Assembly (NCBI RefSeq): GCF_003268635.1
Contig: NZ_CP029639.1
Location: 2,057,501 to 2,121,500, forward strand
Length of the DNA: 64,000 nucleotides
Reading direction: 5' to 3'
Source: Paenibacillus sp. DCT19
GTDB lineage: Bacteria; Bacillota; Bacilli; Paenibacillales; Paenibacillaceae
Position 1 is the stretch's first letter. Every line of letters starts with the position of its first letter. Positions 41,231 to 50,557 of this stretch are shown here, piece by piece. A program made the translations under genes and the position numbers. A model generated the notes under the pieces. That model had not been told where the DNA came from. It was given only the letters and a program-made list of their open reading frames with translations, and searched no databases.

Positions 41231-41317
41231 AATGATGAAAACAAGTCTGGTTGGGTGATCCACATCGAAATGGAACTTACAGAAGAAAATGTAGTCTGCG
41301 TAGAGCGGTTTCCTTAT

Positions 41318-41491
41318 AGAGGTTGTTCAAAAAGTCCGCTTTTGATTACGAAGGATGCCTGAAGGCATCTTAGCTTCGAATATGGGCTTCAGCCGAAATG
41401 TCCGTTGCTCACGTAGCTTAATCTACGCTCCGCTACTCCATTTCTATCTTCATCCCATCTTCTCGGTACTGAAAACCGACCTTTTTGAACA
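41318..41491. repeat. dispersed MITE-like repeat, copy B
   Basis: This is the longest copy, about 174 bases. The left end agaggttgttcaaaaagtcc is shared with copy A and copy C; the internal part (ttttgattacgaaggatgcc, gaaggcatct, gccgaaat) matches copy A. The right end, ggtactgaaaaccgacc then tttttgaacac, matches copy C and is roughly inverted relative to the left end. Terminal inverted repeats without a transposase fit a non-autonomous element. It lies between HD-GYP copy 2 and the radical SAM gene, in a 530-base stretch with no gene. Confidence 0.75.
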
Positions 41492-41633
41492 CGCACTTAC
41501 ACGAAATAGACAGACCCGTTCCTCCGAGGGGTTCAAAATTGTGCTATGATAAAAGATAGCTCCAAAAAGATGAAGTCGGAGTATGATGTAAATAAAAATT
41601 TTTAGGTTAATAAAAGGAATAAGGTGAAAAACA

Positions 41634-42770
41634 ATGACCATGCTAAATTCAGGATCGGTTCAACCGATGCCTTTATCGCCGACGAATGATCCATGGGATC
41701 CAATCGGTTCTTTGCGTACATATGGACGCCATGTACTGACCAGTGTAGAAATGACCGTGACTCATCTGTGCAATATGCGCTGTGAGCATTGTGCGGTGGG
41801 TGACATGCTCACGATGCGTGAGGCTCCGGCACTTCCATTGCCTTTGATGTTGAAACGTTTAGATGAGGTCGAACATCTGCAAACGATTAGTTTGACAGGT
41901 GGGGAACCAAGTTTCAGTCAGAAAACGGTGGATGAGATGATTATCCCACTGCTCAAATATGCGAAGGAGCGTGGCATAAGATCGCAGATCAATTCCAATC
42001 TTACGCTAGATCTGAATCGATATGAGAAGCTGCTTCCTTATTTGGATGTCATGCACATTTCCTTCAATTATCTGAATGCAGATGATTTCCATCAGGTTGG
42101 ATTTGCGAACAGTGGCAGACCGGTTAAACGTGAAGTAGCAGTGAAGATGTATGAGAAAATGATTGAAAACTCACGTAAATTGAGTGAAGCTGGCATGTTT
42201 ATCTCGGCCGAGTCCATGATTAATTATCGTACGCATGACAAGCTAGAGGGTATCCACCAGTTGATTCGTGAGATGGGCTGTGTACGACATGAAGTGCATC
42301 CGATGTACAATTCGAACTTTGCCTCCAGCCTGCCTGTTCTGTCTCTTGATCATATGCGTGCGGCGATTCATCGACTGTTGGACGTGCGTGATAAGGAGAT
42401 GTGGATGCTGTTCGGTACACTTCCATTCTTCGCATGTAGTGCTGCAGAACAGGATCGTGAGTTGATTAATCGTCTGCACAGTGAACCTAACGTAACAGTG
42501 CGTAATGACCCGGATGGTCGTAACCGTGTTAACGTAAATATGTTTACAGGTAATGTGTATGTGACTGACTTTGCGGACATCCCTGCCTTTGGCAACATTC
42601 GCGATCGTAAGCTGGATGATGTCTTCCATGAATGGTCTGCAGAGCATCCGCTGAACCAGACAGTGAATTGTCACTGTGATATCGCATCCTGTTGCGGTCC
42701 TAATCTGCTAGTGGCAGATATGTATTATAAGGGTGTGGATTTCAAATCAAGAAAGGCAATTACACGCTGA
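41634..42770 (+). CDS. yfkAB: Radical SAM / CxCxxxxC motif protein (YfkAB-like)
   Basis: This 378-residue protein has the radical SAM cluster motif CNMRCEHC (CxxxCxxC), SLTGGEPSFSQ for SAM binding, and a C-terminal CHCDIASCCGPN matching CxCxxxxC, probably a second Fe-S site. It matches the YfkAB family of Bacilli, whose reaction is unknown. An AATAAGGTG site precedes the ATG. It is 46 bases upstream of the CNNM/CorC gene, so the two may be cotranscribed. Confidence 0.9.
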   Translation: MTMLNSGSVQPMPLSPTNDPWDPIGSLRTYGRHVLTSVEMTVTHLCNMRCEHCAVGDMLTMREAPALPLPLMLKRLDEVEHLQTISLTGGEPSFSQKTVDEMIIPLLKYAKERGIRSQINSNLTLDLNRYEKLLPYLDVMHISFNYLNADDFHQVGFANSGRPVKREVAVKMYEKMIENSRKLSEAGMFISAESMINYRTHDKLEGIHQLIREMGCVRHEVHPMYNSNFASSLPVLSLDHMRAAIHRLLDVRDKEMWMLFGTLPFFACSAAEQDRELINRLHSEPNVTVRNDPDGRNRVNVNMFTGNVYVTDFADIPAFGNIRDRKLDDVFHEWSAEHPLNQTVNCHCDIASCCGPNLLVADMYYKGVDFKSRKAITR

Positions 42771-42815
42771 TCTTCCAGGTGCATTCCTGAATAGATAGAA
42801 AAGGGGAGTTTCGAC

Positions 42816-44168
42816 TTGGATATTCATACCGAATTTCATCTTGGGCAGTTACTGTTTAACTTGGTGTGTGTGTTTCTGCTCGTCTTCTTGAATGGTGTAT
42901 TTGTCGCAGCGGAATTTTCTCTCGTTAAAGTGAGACAGACCCGGCTGACACAATTACAGAGTGAGGGTAATCGTCTGGCGGGTTATGCGTTAAAAGTGAA
43001 CGGCAAACTGGATGCCTATCTATCGGCAACCCAGTTCGGTATCACATTGACGTCCCTTGGACTTGGATGGCTCGGTGAACCAGCAATATCTGAATTGCTT
43101 GTTCAACCCCTGATGACCAAGCTTGGTGTGGCGGATACAGCGCTGATATCGACGGTTTCGGTTATTGTAGGTTTCAGTATTATTACGTTCCTGCATATCG
43201 TGCTTGGTGAGCTTGCACCCAAATCACTGGCAATTCAAAAGACGGACGGTGTTGCTCTGCTGTTGTCAGCACCGTTGCTCCTTTTCTATAAAATTTTCTT
43301 CCCATTCATCTGGGTGTTGAATGCGTCAGCGAATGCGTTGCTTCGTCTTGCTGGAATTGAACCTGCAAGCGAAGGAGAAGCACATTCGGAGGACGAGCTA
43401 CGCATATTGATGAAGCAAAGTGCGAAGAGTGGTGTTATTGATAAAGATGAGATCAAGCTGATGGATAACATCTTTGACTTCTCTGATATGCTCGCCCGTG
43501 AGATCATGTTGCCGCGTACAGATATGGATTGTCTTTACACGAATCTGCCTTTGGAAGAGAATCTGAAGATCATCAATGCTACGAAGCACTCTCGTTATCC
43601 GGTAGCGGTAGAGGATAAGGATGAGATCATTGGATTTATCCACATTACGGACTTGCTATTGGCTGAACCAGAACAACAGCGTGATCTGGCTGCGCTCGTT
43701 CGTCCGATTCTCAACGTTCCGGAATCCATGGAAATAAGTCATGTGTTAAGGCTGATGCAGAAGAAACATTCCCAGATGACGTTGGTGGTTGATGAATATG
43801 GCGGTACAGCCGGCTTGTTAACAGCCGAAGAGATTCTGGAAGAGATTGTCGGAGATCTATATGATGAGTTTGAGGACGAGCGTCCACATATGGAGCGTAA
43901 CGGGGATTCCTTTTCAATCGATGGTCGATCTCTTATTGAAGAGGTTCATGAATGGACTGGAGCCGTTATCGAGGATGATGAAGTAGATACCATTGGTGGT
44001 TGGCTGTTCAAGGAGCTTGAAGGTAGTCCTGTTAAAGGCAAAACACGCGAACGGAACGGATACGTATTCGAAGTGGAGGAAGCCAGTCGATTGCGAATTA
44101 CCCGGGTGAAGGTATACAAGCGTGCAATAACGCAGGACGAAGACAAACCAGACAATCAAGATAAATAA
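42816..44168 (+). CDS. CNNM/HlyC-CorC family membrane protein
   Basis: This 450-residue protein has an N-terminal DUF21 membrane domain with about four helices (LFNLVCVFLLVFLNGVFVAA, IISTVSVIVGFSIITFLHIV, VALLLSAPLLLFYKIFFPF), then an acidic helix, a CBS pair (REIMLPRTDMDC, IGFIHITDLL, TLVVDEYGGTAGLLTAEEIL) and a C-terminal CorC domain (FSIDGRSLIEEVHEWTGAVI). The family takes part in Mg2+/Co2+ efflux or sensing. The TTG start at 42816 follows AAAAGGGGAG. Confidence 0.92.
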   Translation: MDIHTEFHLGQLLFNLVCVFLLVFLNGVFVAAEFSLVKVRQTRLTQLQSEGNRLAGYALKVNGKLDAYLSATQFGITLTSLGLGWLGEPAISELLVQPLMTKLGVADTALISTVSVIVGFSIITFLHIVLGELAPKSLAIQKTDGVALLLSAPLLLFYKIFFPFIWVLNASANALLRLAGIEPASEGEAHSEDELRILMKQSAKSGVIDKDEIKLMDNIFDFSDMLAREIMLPRTDMDCLYTNLPLEENLKIINATKHSRYPVAVEDKDEIIGFIHITDLLLAEPEQQRDLAALVRPILNVPESMEISHVLRLMQKKHSQMTLVVDEYGGTAGLLTAEEILEEIVGDLYDEFEDERPHMERNGDSFSIDGRSLIEEVHEWTGAVIEDDEVDTIGGWLFKELEGSPVKGKTRERNGYVFEVEEASRLRITRVKVYKRAITQDEDKPDNQDK

Positions 44169-44208
44169 TTAAAGTGAATACGTGAGATGATTAATCATCA
44201 ATAATGTT

Positions 44209-44258
44209 GACCTTTGTGAAGCTGCCCTGTTGGGGGAGTGGAGCAGAGGTCTTTTTTT
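44209..44258 (+). terminator. intrinsic terminator
   Basis: gacctttg (44209-44216) pairs with cagaggtc (44244-44251); seven T follow. Confidence 0.8.
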
Positions 44259-44361
44259 AGCTTTTACGGAAAAATACGGATTAACCCACATGATTGAGAC
44301 ATATGGTTATAGAGACGGGAAGCGTAGGGATATGAAGAAATGTTGAAAGGAGGTTTATGGT

Positions 44362-44586
44362 ATGAAAGATCCGCAGATTCGTGCTTACAGGCCATTTATT
44401 GGGCCATTTGATCCATGCGAGCCTAAGGAGATTCGGACGTATCTGGTTCCTCCCCAATTGTTTATTCCTTTTCAGCCCATGGGTTGGCCTCAGTACAGTC
44501 CGGCAGAAGCGCTGAGAGTAGGAACGTTATGGCCTGCATTGTACAGTCCATACACATCGGCGAGAGCTAAGGAAAAGGGGGTGTAA
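44362..44586 (+). CDS. cotJA: Spore coat-associated protein CotJA
   Basis: This 74-residue protein matches CotJA: the Pro-rich segments RAYRPFIGPFDPCEPKEI, YLVPPQLFIPFQPMGWPQYS and PAEALRVGTLWPALYSPYT. CotJA and CotJC form a complex deposited on the spore coat. It is the first gene of cotJABC, with an AAAGGAGG site upstream. The promoter was not identified. Confidence 0.95.
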   Translation: MKDPQIRAYRPFIGPFDPCEPKEIRTYLVPPQLFIPFQPMGWPQYSPAEALRVGTLWPALYSPYTSARAKEKGV

Positions 44587-44589
44587 TTG

Positions 44590-44868
44590 ATGGAATCTGA
44601 AGAGGTAGCGAAGGTTTGTGATGCTAAATATTATGAGTTGCTTGAAGAATTACAAGCGTTAGATTTTGTATTGGTGGAGCTTAATCTATATTTGGATACA
44701 CATCCTGGAGATTATCAGAGTATTGAGCAATACAATAAGTTTTCTCAAGAGCGAATGCGAGTGGCACAGGAATTTCAGCAATTATACGGTCCATTAATGA
44801 ACTTTGGCCATGCCTTTTCCAAATATCCGTGGGAATGGTCTCAGACGCCTTGGCCTTGGCAAGTGTAG
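44590..44868 (+). CDS. cotJB: Spore coat protein CotJB
   Basis: This 92-residue protein matches CotJB, with the helical segment YYELLEELQALDFVLVELNL then YLDTHPGDYQSIEQYNKF and a Trp/Pro-rich C-terminus (YPWEWSQTPWPW). The ATG at 44590 lies 8 bases after GGGGGTG and 3 bases after the cotJA stop. Confidence 0.94.
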   Translation: MESEEVAKVCDAKYYELLEELQALDFVLVELNLYLDTHPGDYQSIEQYNKFSQERMRVAQEFQQLYGPLMNFGHAFSKYPWEWSQTPWPWQV

Positions 44869-45030
44869 AAGTAGTGGGCAGAAATTAGATCATGTGCATA
44901 ATGAGCAATTGAAATTTTTGTGTTGGTTGATTTTGAGGATACGAAGATCGAGGCGTTTTGGGAGCCTATGAGCTGGAGCGAGAGTTAGATTTGAAGCTGA
45001 ACCAAATGGATGATAAAGGGGGAGCCCTGT

Positions 45031-45600
45031 GTGTGGGTGTATGAGAAAAAATTGCAGTATCCCGTTCGGGTAAGTAAATGTGACCCTCATATGGCTAAAC
45101 TACTTATGGAGCAGTACGGCGGTGCCGATGGAGAATTGGCTGCGGCTCTACGATATCTGAACCAACGTTATACGATTCCTGATAAGATCATTGGTTTGCT
45201 GAATGACATCGCTACGGAAGAATTTGCTCATCTCGAAATGATTGCAACCATGATCTACAAGCTAACCAAAGACGCCACCATTGAACAGTTGGATCAGGCG
45301 GGGTTAGATGCTCATTACGTAAGCCATGATCGAGCGCTGTTTTATAATAATGCTGCAGGCGTGCCTTTCACAGCTACGTACATTCAAGCTAAAGGTGATC
45401 CGATTGCCGATCTCTATGAGGATATTGCAGCCGAGGAGAAGGCACGGGCTACTTATCAATGGTTAATTGATATGACCGATGATGTCGACCTGCAAGATAG
45501 TCTGAAGTTTCTACGTGAACGGGAGATTGTGCATTCTCTGCGATTCCGCGAAGCCGTGGAGATTCTGAAGGATGATCGGGAGACGAAGAAGATATTTTAA
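45031..45600 (+). CDS. cotJC: Spore coat protein CotJC (manganese catalase family)
   Basis: This 189-residue protein matches CotJC and the manganese catalase superfamily, with metal-binding helices GGADGELAAALRYLNQRYTI, EEFAHLEMIATMIY, AAEEKARATYQWLI and EIVHSLRFREAVE. Known CotJC starts with MWVYEKKLQYPV, so the GTG at 45031 is chosen; AAAGGGGGAG lies 7 bases upstream. It is separated from cotJB by 160 bases that hold no other gene. Confidence 0.95.
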   Translation: MWVYEKKLQYPVRVSKCDPHMAKLLMEQYGGADGELAAALRYLNQRYTIPDKIIGLLNDIATEEFAHLEMIATMIYKLTKDATIEQLDQAGLDAHYVSHDRALFYNNAAGVPFTATYIQAKGDPIADLYEDIAAEEKARATYQWLIDMTDDVDLQDSLKFLREREIVHSLRFREAVEILKDDRETKKIF

Positions 45601-45634
45601 GGGGTTATATAGGGGTTAAAAGATTTGAATAAGA

Positions 45635-45662
45635 GCCACTCCTTTTGTAGAGGAGTGGTTTT
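45635..45662 (+). terminator. intrinsic terminator of cotJABC
   Basis: ccactcc (45636-45642) pairs with ggagtgg (45652-45658), followed by TTTT. Confidence 0.8.
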
Positions 45663-45831
45663 GATTTCAAGCGAGGCAAATACATATATATAACGCACGA
45701 CAAATAAACATCTATACATCAAATAGTTTGATTTGATCAAGCAGAATCATTTTGTACAATCTTGACACGAAATTTATATAATGATAGTTAAATAGAAACA
45801 TCAACAAATGAGCAGAGGAGAGAGCCGATCA

Positions 45832-46197
45832 ATGAATTATGAGAATGCACTGCAACGTTATATCGACGCGACAAACACCCACCATTTTGAAAATGTTAAG
45901 CAGTTACTACACCCTAATGCGATTTACTGGTTTTCAGATCGAACGTGCAAGACGACGCATGAAATTCAAAGTTATTTTGAGAACTCATGGGATACGATTA
46001 AGGATGAAGTTTACTCCATCTCGGATGTACATTGGCTAGTGACTGAAGAGAATACAGCAACATGTATCTATACATATCATTATGAGGGAGTGCTTAACGG
46101 AACGTTTGTATCTGGCAGTGGTAGAGCGACAAATGTTTTTGTCAAAACAAAAGAAGAAGAGTGGAAAATTATTCACGAACACCTCAGCAGTCTTTAG
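45832..46197 (+). CDS. SnoaL/NTF2-like small protein
   Basis: This protein of 121 residues has the SnoaL-like (NTF2 fold) pattern: an N-terminal helix pair (YENALQRYIDATNTHHFENV), LLHPNAIYWFSD, then ATCIYTYHYEGVLNGTFVSG and EWKIIHEHLSSL. The role is unknown; such proteins bind small molecules or act as isomerase-like enzymes. The ATG at 45832 follows AGAGGAGAG; the upstream ATG at 45808 overlaps that site. A TTGACA at 45762 may be its -35. Confidence 0.8.
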   Translation: MNYENALQRYIDATNTHHFENVKQLLHPNAIYWFSDRTCKTTHEIQSYFENSWDTIKDEVYSISDVHWLVTEENTATCIYTYHYEGVLNGTFVSGSGRATNVFVKTKEEEWKIIHEHLSSL

Positions 46198-46515
46198 TGT
46201 CTATCCCTAACACATCTTCGTAGCAGTATCCCATTATGAAGAGGATCAATTTATCTAGATAATCAATTTGATTAGAGACATGAAGCAACTTATTACAAAC
46301 AGGAATGAAACTATTTACGAGAACAGAGAACATGATCAAATAGAAACGAAATGGCTACCTTTAAACAGGGTGGATATCATTTGATTCCGTTTTACATTTT
46401 ATATGTATAATTGCTATAATAATACTTATTAAGTTAAATCAAGAATTTCCCTCAAACTTCACAGGATACTTGTATCGCTAACGTTAGACACAATACATAC
46501 TTTAGGAGGGATCGA
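46198..46515. promoter_or_regulatory. 318-bp intergenic region with sigma-A promoter
   Basis: TTTACA (46391-46396) and TATAAT (46415-46420) are 18 bases apart and would drive the small membrane protein at 46516. Nothing else is seen in this AT-rich stretch. Confidence 0.55.
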
Positions 46516-46755
46516 ATGACAAGAAGCATATTTAGGAACATGCCGATGTGGTTTATACTCGTCGCAATTGCAGTGTTTGTTCTCCTTTCAGTCAATTTCT
46601 TTTACTTGAATACTGCGGTTAACATGATTGCATTAACAATCTTGAATGTTGCCAACGCCATTCGATTGTGGAAAGCTGAACGGAGTATGGCCATCGTATT
46701 GTTAATAGTGGGTATTGCTTGTGGGCTGTATCTCATCAAGTACTTATTGAATTGA
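46516..46755 (+). CDS. Small membrane protein
   Basis: A 79-residue protein with two or three hydrophobic helices (MWFILVAIAVFVLLSVNFFY, MIALTILNVANAIRL and MAIVLLIVGIACGLYLIKYL). A TTTAGGAGGG site precedes the ATG, and a terminator follows. No family is recognised. Confidence 0.75.
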   Translation: MTRSIFRNMPMWFILVAIAVFVLLSVNFFYLNTAVNMIALTILNVANAIRLWKAERSMAIVLLIVGIACGLYLIKYLLN

Positions 46756-46787
46756 AATCTCTCAAGAAGCACTACAAATAAAATCTG

Positions 46788-46814
46788 GTCGTCCACTTTG
46801 GACGATCTTTTTTT
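46788..46814 (+). terminator. intrinsic terminator
   Basis: tcgtcc (46789-46794) pairs with ggacga (46800-46805), followed by tcttttttt. Confidence 0.8.
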
Positions 46815-46823
46815 ACGCATAAT

Positions 46824-46863
46824 AAAAAAACAACCGCCATTGTAGTTAACCAATGAACGGTTG
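46824..46863 (-). terminator. intrinsic terminator of the KAS III operon
   Basis: On the minus strand caaccgttcattgg pairs with the later arm containing aatggcggttg, followed by seven T (46824-46830 on the plus strand are A). Confidence 0.8.
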
Positions 46864-46890
46864 CCTTCATTTTATTTAATAGTCAACTAA

Positions 46891-47883
46891 TTAATATTCA
46901 ACGACCATGGCAACATTTTGCCACCCAGCACCGACAGTCCAGAATAACACTTTATCACCACGCTCAATCTGTCCTGAGGTAATGGCTCGGTGTAATGCAA
47001 TGAATGGACTGCTCGTGGATGTATAACCGAATTCATCTCCGATGTATACCGCAATGTCATCTGTTATGCCAATGTTCTCCGATACAGCACGGATATTGGC
47101 GATGGATAGTTGAGAGAAGCAAGCGGCTTTGATCTCACTCGGTGATATTTCATTACGCGCGAGCAACGTTCGAATGGATTCGGAGGCGGCATCTACACAG
47201 ATGGAATCGTCGAATGGGGTGAATTTTACATGAAAAGCACCCGCATCTACTCCGGTTTTACCGAGCTTTGCTAATCCTTCGGCAGGAAAGAGAGAATTGC
47301 CATACACACACGTATCTGTCTGATAGATGGAGTCAATGAAACCAACACTTTGTTCTTCACGTTCTACGATTACGGCTGCCGCAGCATCCCCGAAGTTAGC
47401 AAAGTATACCGGATCATCTGGGTTTGCATGAGGAGCTACATAATCCGAACCGATAATGAGCGCGCGGCGGATTCTCGGATTGCCTAACATCTGGCGGCTA
47501 ACCTGTTCAAAGGCTGCGGTCATTCCAGCACAGTTGGCATTGCTATCGATACAGATGGTATGAGAAGCTCCATTAATTAGGCGATGAATCATTAAGGAAT
47601 TCGTAGGGAAGATGTACTCTGGTGTTTGGCTTGCATAAGCAATCAGGTCGATATCTACACCCGTGAGTCCAGCCTTTTCCAGAACATTGCTTGCTGCTTC
47701 GAACGCCATACTGAGAGAGTTTTCATCTTCATTGTCAATCTTATAACGCTGATCGCGCCCAAGTGCTTTTAACAACCCGCGAATATCTACACCTCTCGCA
47801 TCAAAATGTTCAATATAGAAGTCATTGCCCACCTTGTTTGACGGATGATAGATATCGATGTCTACAATACGAATTCCAGCCAT
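46891..47883 (-). CDS. KAS III-like (FabH family) protein with degenerate active site
   Basis: This protein of 330 residues has the FabH/thiolase fold. Cys118 in NANCAGMTAAF aligns with the catalytic Cys, and FGDAAAAVIVE is typical. The catalytic His region (PHQANLRI in FabH) reads LSIANIRA, and the catalytic Asn region (GNTS) reads GYTS, so His and Asn seem to be replaced by Ser and Tyr. Decarboxylative condensation is therefore doubtful; acyl transfer or another thiolase-type reaction is possible. The ATG at 47883 follows AGGAGGAG. It is the last gene of a minus-strand group with the STAS-like, CMD and ThDP genes. Confidence 0.85.
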   Translation of the reverse strand: MAGIRIVDIDIYHPSNKVGNDFYIEHFDARGVDIRGLLKALGRDQRYKIDNEDENSLSMAFEAASNVLEKAGLTGVDIDLIAYASQTPEYIFPTNSLMIHRLINGASHTICIDSNANCAGMTAAFEQVSRQMLGNPRIRRALIIGSDYVAPHANPDDPVYFANFGDAAAAVIVEREEQSVGFIDSIYQTDTCVYGNSLFPAEGLAKLGKTGVDAGAFHVKFTPFDDSICVDAASESIRTLLARNEISPSEIKAACFSQLSIANIRAVSENIGITDDIAVYIGDEFGYTSTSSPFIALHRAITSGQIERGDKVLFWTVGAGWQNVAMVVEY

Positions 47884-47940
47884 CTTCGGTCTCCTCCTGT
47901 GCGGCACGCTGTATCCAGAGCTTGTCCGCCTGGTATTTTA

Positions 47941-47992
47941 AGAAGTTGTTCAAAAAGTCCGGTTGGTACTGAAAACAGTCCTTTTTGAACAC
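47941..47992. repeat. dispersed MITE-like repeat, copy C (short hairpin)
   Basis: The left end gttgttcaaaaagtcc and right end cctttttgaacac form a hairpin of about 50 bases. It shares both ends with copy B (41318) and looks like an internally deleted form. It lies in the gap between the KAS III and STAS-like genes. Confidence 0.7.
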
Positions 47993-47997
47993 GTACT

Positions 47998-48348
47998 TTA
48001 AGTAGTCACAGTAGATATGATTTCGAGGTTGTCCAGACCAACCGAACGGCCGAGTCGGGATAACTGCATTTTAAGAATAGAATTATTCTCAAGGGTCAGA
48101 ACGACTTTTTTGTAGCCATCTTTTTTGAACATCGCGAGGCAGCCTTCAAGCAATGGTACAATTTCTGGAGCGGTAACGTTCAGCTTTTTGCAATCAATAT
48201 TCAAGTTGTACTCTTGGGTGTTAATCTTAGCAATGGTATCTTGATACGCAGAGATTGAACGCAATCCGTCTTCCTGTGAAAATGAACCTTCTAGCTCAAT
48301 GTTTAATACCTTGTTTGCTGCATCCGTTTTAAGAATAAAACTTCCCAT
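47998..48348 (-). CDS. STAS/anti-sigma-antagonist-like protein
   Basis: This 116-residue protein resembles a STAS domain in length and pattern (VLNIELEGSFSQEDGLRSIS, YNLNIDCKKLNVTAPEIVPL, GYKKVVLTLENNSILKMQL). The conserved phosphorylatable Ser of SpoIIAA is not clear. It might be a regulatory partner or a lipid-binding protein for the enzymes around it. A GGGAGAG site precedes the ATG. Confidence 0.6.
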   Translation of the reverse strand: MGSFILKTDAANKVLNIELEGSFSQEDGLRSISAYQDTIAKINTQEYNLNIDCKKLNVTAPEIVPLLEGCLAMFKKDGYKKVVLTLENNSILKMQLSRLGRSVGLDNLEIISTVTT

Positions 48349-48533
48349 GATTGTTCTCTCCCTTTAAATGAGTTAAGGCTATCCCGATAGCAAATTCACA
48401 GACTTTCAGTTCTTGTAGACGACATATGACCTGTGGGCTATAACGAAGGATAATTTAACCATATTATAAAGGGATTGATGTAAGAAGATCAATAAAAAAA
48501 GTCGAATCATGTATAAAAATGTAGAAAAGTGAA

Positions 48534-48902
48534 TTACTGGATTTCTTCGAGTGTTGCGAGCAATATATTAAACGCGCTAATGATGCGCGGAGCACCGACA
48601 CATGGGGCTAAATGTAGCAAAATTCCTTTGAGTTGATCCACGGTTATTCCAACACTTAGAGCCATTGCATAATGCACACCTAACTGCTCGTATTGTCCCT
48701 GTGTAATTAATGAAGAGATGATGGCGACTTCTTTCCACTGATCTGTTATCGTTGTTCGTTGAAAAATATCCCCGTAGGCTGTCCCCATAATGAACTCAGC
48801 CAATTCAGGAAACTGTCCCTTGATCGGATTCAGCGCACGCGCACCATATTCTCCGGATAACTTGGCAAAACGTTCTAGACCCTGAGTTACTTGTTCACTC
48901 AT
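48534..48902 (-). CDS. Carboxymuconolactone decarboxylase (CMD) family protein
   Basis: This 122-residue helical protein matches the CMD family: FAKLSGEYGARALNPIKGQF, EVAIISSLITQGQYEQLGVH, then YAMALSVGITVDQLKGILLH. There is no CxxC, so it is not an AhpD-type peroxidase. Such proteins are decarboxylases or of unknown function. It starts 11 bases after the ThDP enzyme's stop, so they are cotranscribed. Confidence 0.82.
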   Translation of the reverse strand: MSEQVTQGLERFAKLSGEYGARALNPIKGQFPELAEFIMGTAYGDIFQRTTITDQWKEVAIISSLITQGQYEQLGVHYAMALSVGITVDQLKGILLHLAPCVGAPRIISAFNILLATLEEIQ

Positions 48903-48913
48903 CGCAGTTCCTC

Positions 48914-50557
48914 CTAGTTCAAATTAAGTGTACGATGCGCTGTTGGTGGAATCTCATCACGATCTGTAAGCAGTTCAATGACCGTAACTTGATTTAGTTG
49001 TTGGGCTTCCTTAAGCGCGACGGTGAATTCGGCCTGTGTCTCTGCTCGGAAGGCCACAGCGCCAAGAGATTCTGCAAACTTCGATGCGTCCATTGGAACC
49101 TCGAATAACGTGCCATCAATCCGTCCGGTTGTTTTTTGCATACCTTTAAGTGCCATATCCAATTGCTTGTTGTTCACCACGATGAAAATCACCGGAAGCT
49201 GGTTGCAGACGGCGGTATTAATTTCAGTGCCTAACATCATGAAGCAGCCATCCCCTGTAATACATACGATCGTTTCTTCAGGTGAAGCGGCTTTGGCTCC
49301 GATCGCCATACCGATGGCATTACCCATGCAAGCGAAGTAGGCATCGAATACGAAACTTCCAGGTTTCTTGACTTTGTACCGCTGAACCGCATGGAATCCG
49401 TGGCTGCCATCATCCACGAACAAGGTGTGGTCATATGGAAGGAAATCGCTCATGTCCTCTAGCACAGATGCCAACGATAACTGAGATAATTCAGGGAGCG
49501 GAAGGGAATACTCCGCAGGTGGTGTCTCCCTGTTCAGTGCTTGAAGTTGTTCTGTATGTTCTGTGAGGTGCCCAAGAAGGTAGTTCATATTATCTTTAAG
49601 ATCGCCGGTGATATGTAAGGTTTGTGAGTTTAGAATTTTACCAACGAAGGTAGGATCACTATCAAACTGAATGAGGTGTGCTGGGTGATTCTCAGCCTTA
49701 AGATTACATATCGTCATATCACTTAAACGTGAGCCAAGTACAATAAATAGATCACTCTGATTCATTAGATCATCTGCATGGGGGAAACCTCCGACTCCGC
49801 AAGGGCCGTGATATAACGGATGATTCCAGGCAATGGCGCCTTTGCCACCAGGTGAAGTGATGACGGGAATATGAAGTAGTTCTGCCAGATGTAATAGTTC
49901 ATCATGAGCATGTGCACGGCTAACGCCTTTACCCGCAATAATTAATGGATTTGTGGATTGTTGAATTAAGGGGAGGACTCGGTTTAGATTGGTGATGCTA
50001 ATCATAGGTTCAGGTTCGGGAAGAATGATTCGGCATTGCTCCAAAAGCTCAGTCTGTACATCGAACGGAAGACAGAGATGAACGGGTCCTTTGTTCGGAC
50101 CCAGCGCAATGGAGATTGCGTGATTGAAAAGTGTGGCGAAATGGTCTCCACGCTCGACTAACTTACTAAACAATGTGGCAGGTCTGAACATCTCAGCTAG
50201 ATCAGCTAAATAAGAGGAGGAATCCTGGCACTGAGGAAGCCCCAATTCCTGTATGGACTGATGTCCGGTAATGAATAATACAGGCAGGTTGTTCGCCTTC
50301 GCATGGGCAGCAGCGGTTAGTAGATTGGTTCCGCCTGGACCTGAGGTTGCAAATGCTACACCCAACTTCCCAGTCTGAAGTGCATAACCTGATGCGGCAA
50401 ATCCAGAACTGGATTCATGGCGTCCGGGGATGAATTCCAAACCATAATCGACCATCTTCAACGCAGCAGGGCAAATGGATTTTCCGATAATGCCAAAGAC
50501 ATGGGTGACGCCTAGATTACGCAAAGCTTCCGCTAAATAATCTGCAACGGTTCTCAT
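48914..50557 (-). CDS. Thiamine-diphosphate-dependent enzyme (acetolactate-synthase-like)
   Basis: This protein of 547 residues has the three-domain ThDP fold. The N-terminal part has the catalytic Glu in PGRHESSSGFAASGYAL and SGPGGTNLLTAAAHAKANNL; the centre has VLGSRLSDM; the C-terminal part has the ThDP motif GDGCFMMLGTEINTAV followed by VVNNKQLDM. It resembles acetolactate synthase or benzoylformate decarboxylase-like enzymes, so it joins or decarboxylates 2-oxo acids. No regulatory subunit, ilvC or other branched-chain gene is nearby. The ATG at 50557 follows GCGAGGTG. Confidence 0.85.
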   Translation of the reverse strand: MRTVADYLAEALRNLGVTHVFGIIGKSICPAALKMVDYGLEFIPGRHESSSGFAASGYALQTGKLGVAFATSGPGGTNLLTAAAHAKANNLPVLFITGHQSIQELGLPQCQDSSSYLADLAEMFRPATLFSKLVERGDHFATLFNHAISIALGPNKGPVHLCLPFDVQTELLEQCRIILPEPEPMISITNLNRVLPLIQQSTNPLIIAGKGVSRAHAHDELLHLAELLHIPVITSPGGKGAIAWNHPLYHGPCGVGGFPHADDLMNQSDLFIVLGSRLSDMTICNLKAENHPAHLIQFDSDPTFVGKILNSQTLHITGDLKDNMNYLLGHLTEHTEQLQALNRETPPAEYSLPLPELSQLSLASVLEDMSDFLPYDHTLFVDDGSHGFHAVQRYKVKKPGSFVFDAYFACMGNAIGMAIGAKAASPEETIVCITGDGCFMMLGTEINTAVCNQLPVIFIVVNNKQLDMALKGMQKTTGRIDGTLFEVPMDASKFAESLGAVAFRAETQAEFTVALKEAQQLNQVTVIELLTDRDEIPPTAHRTLNLN

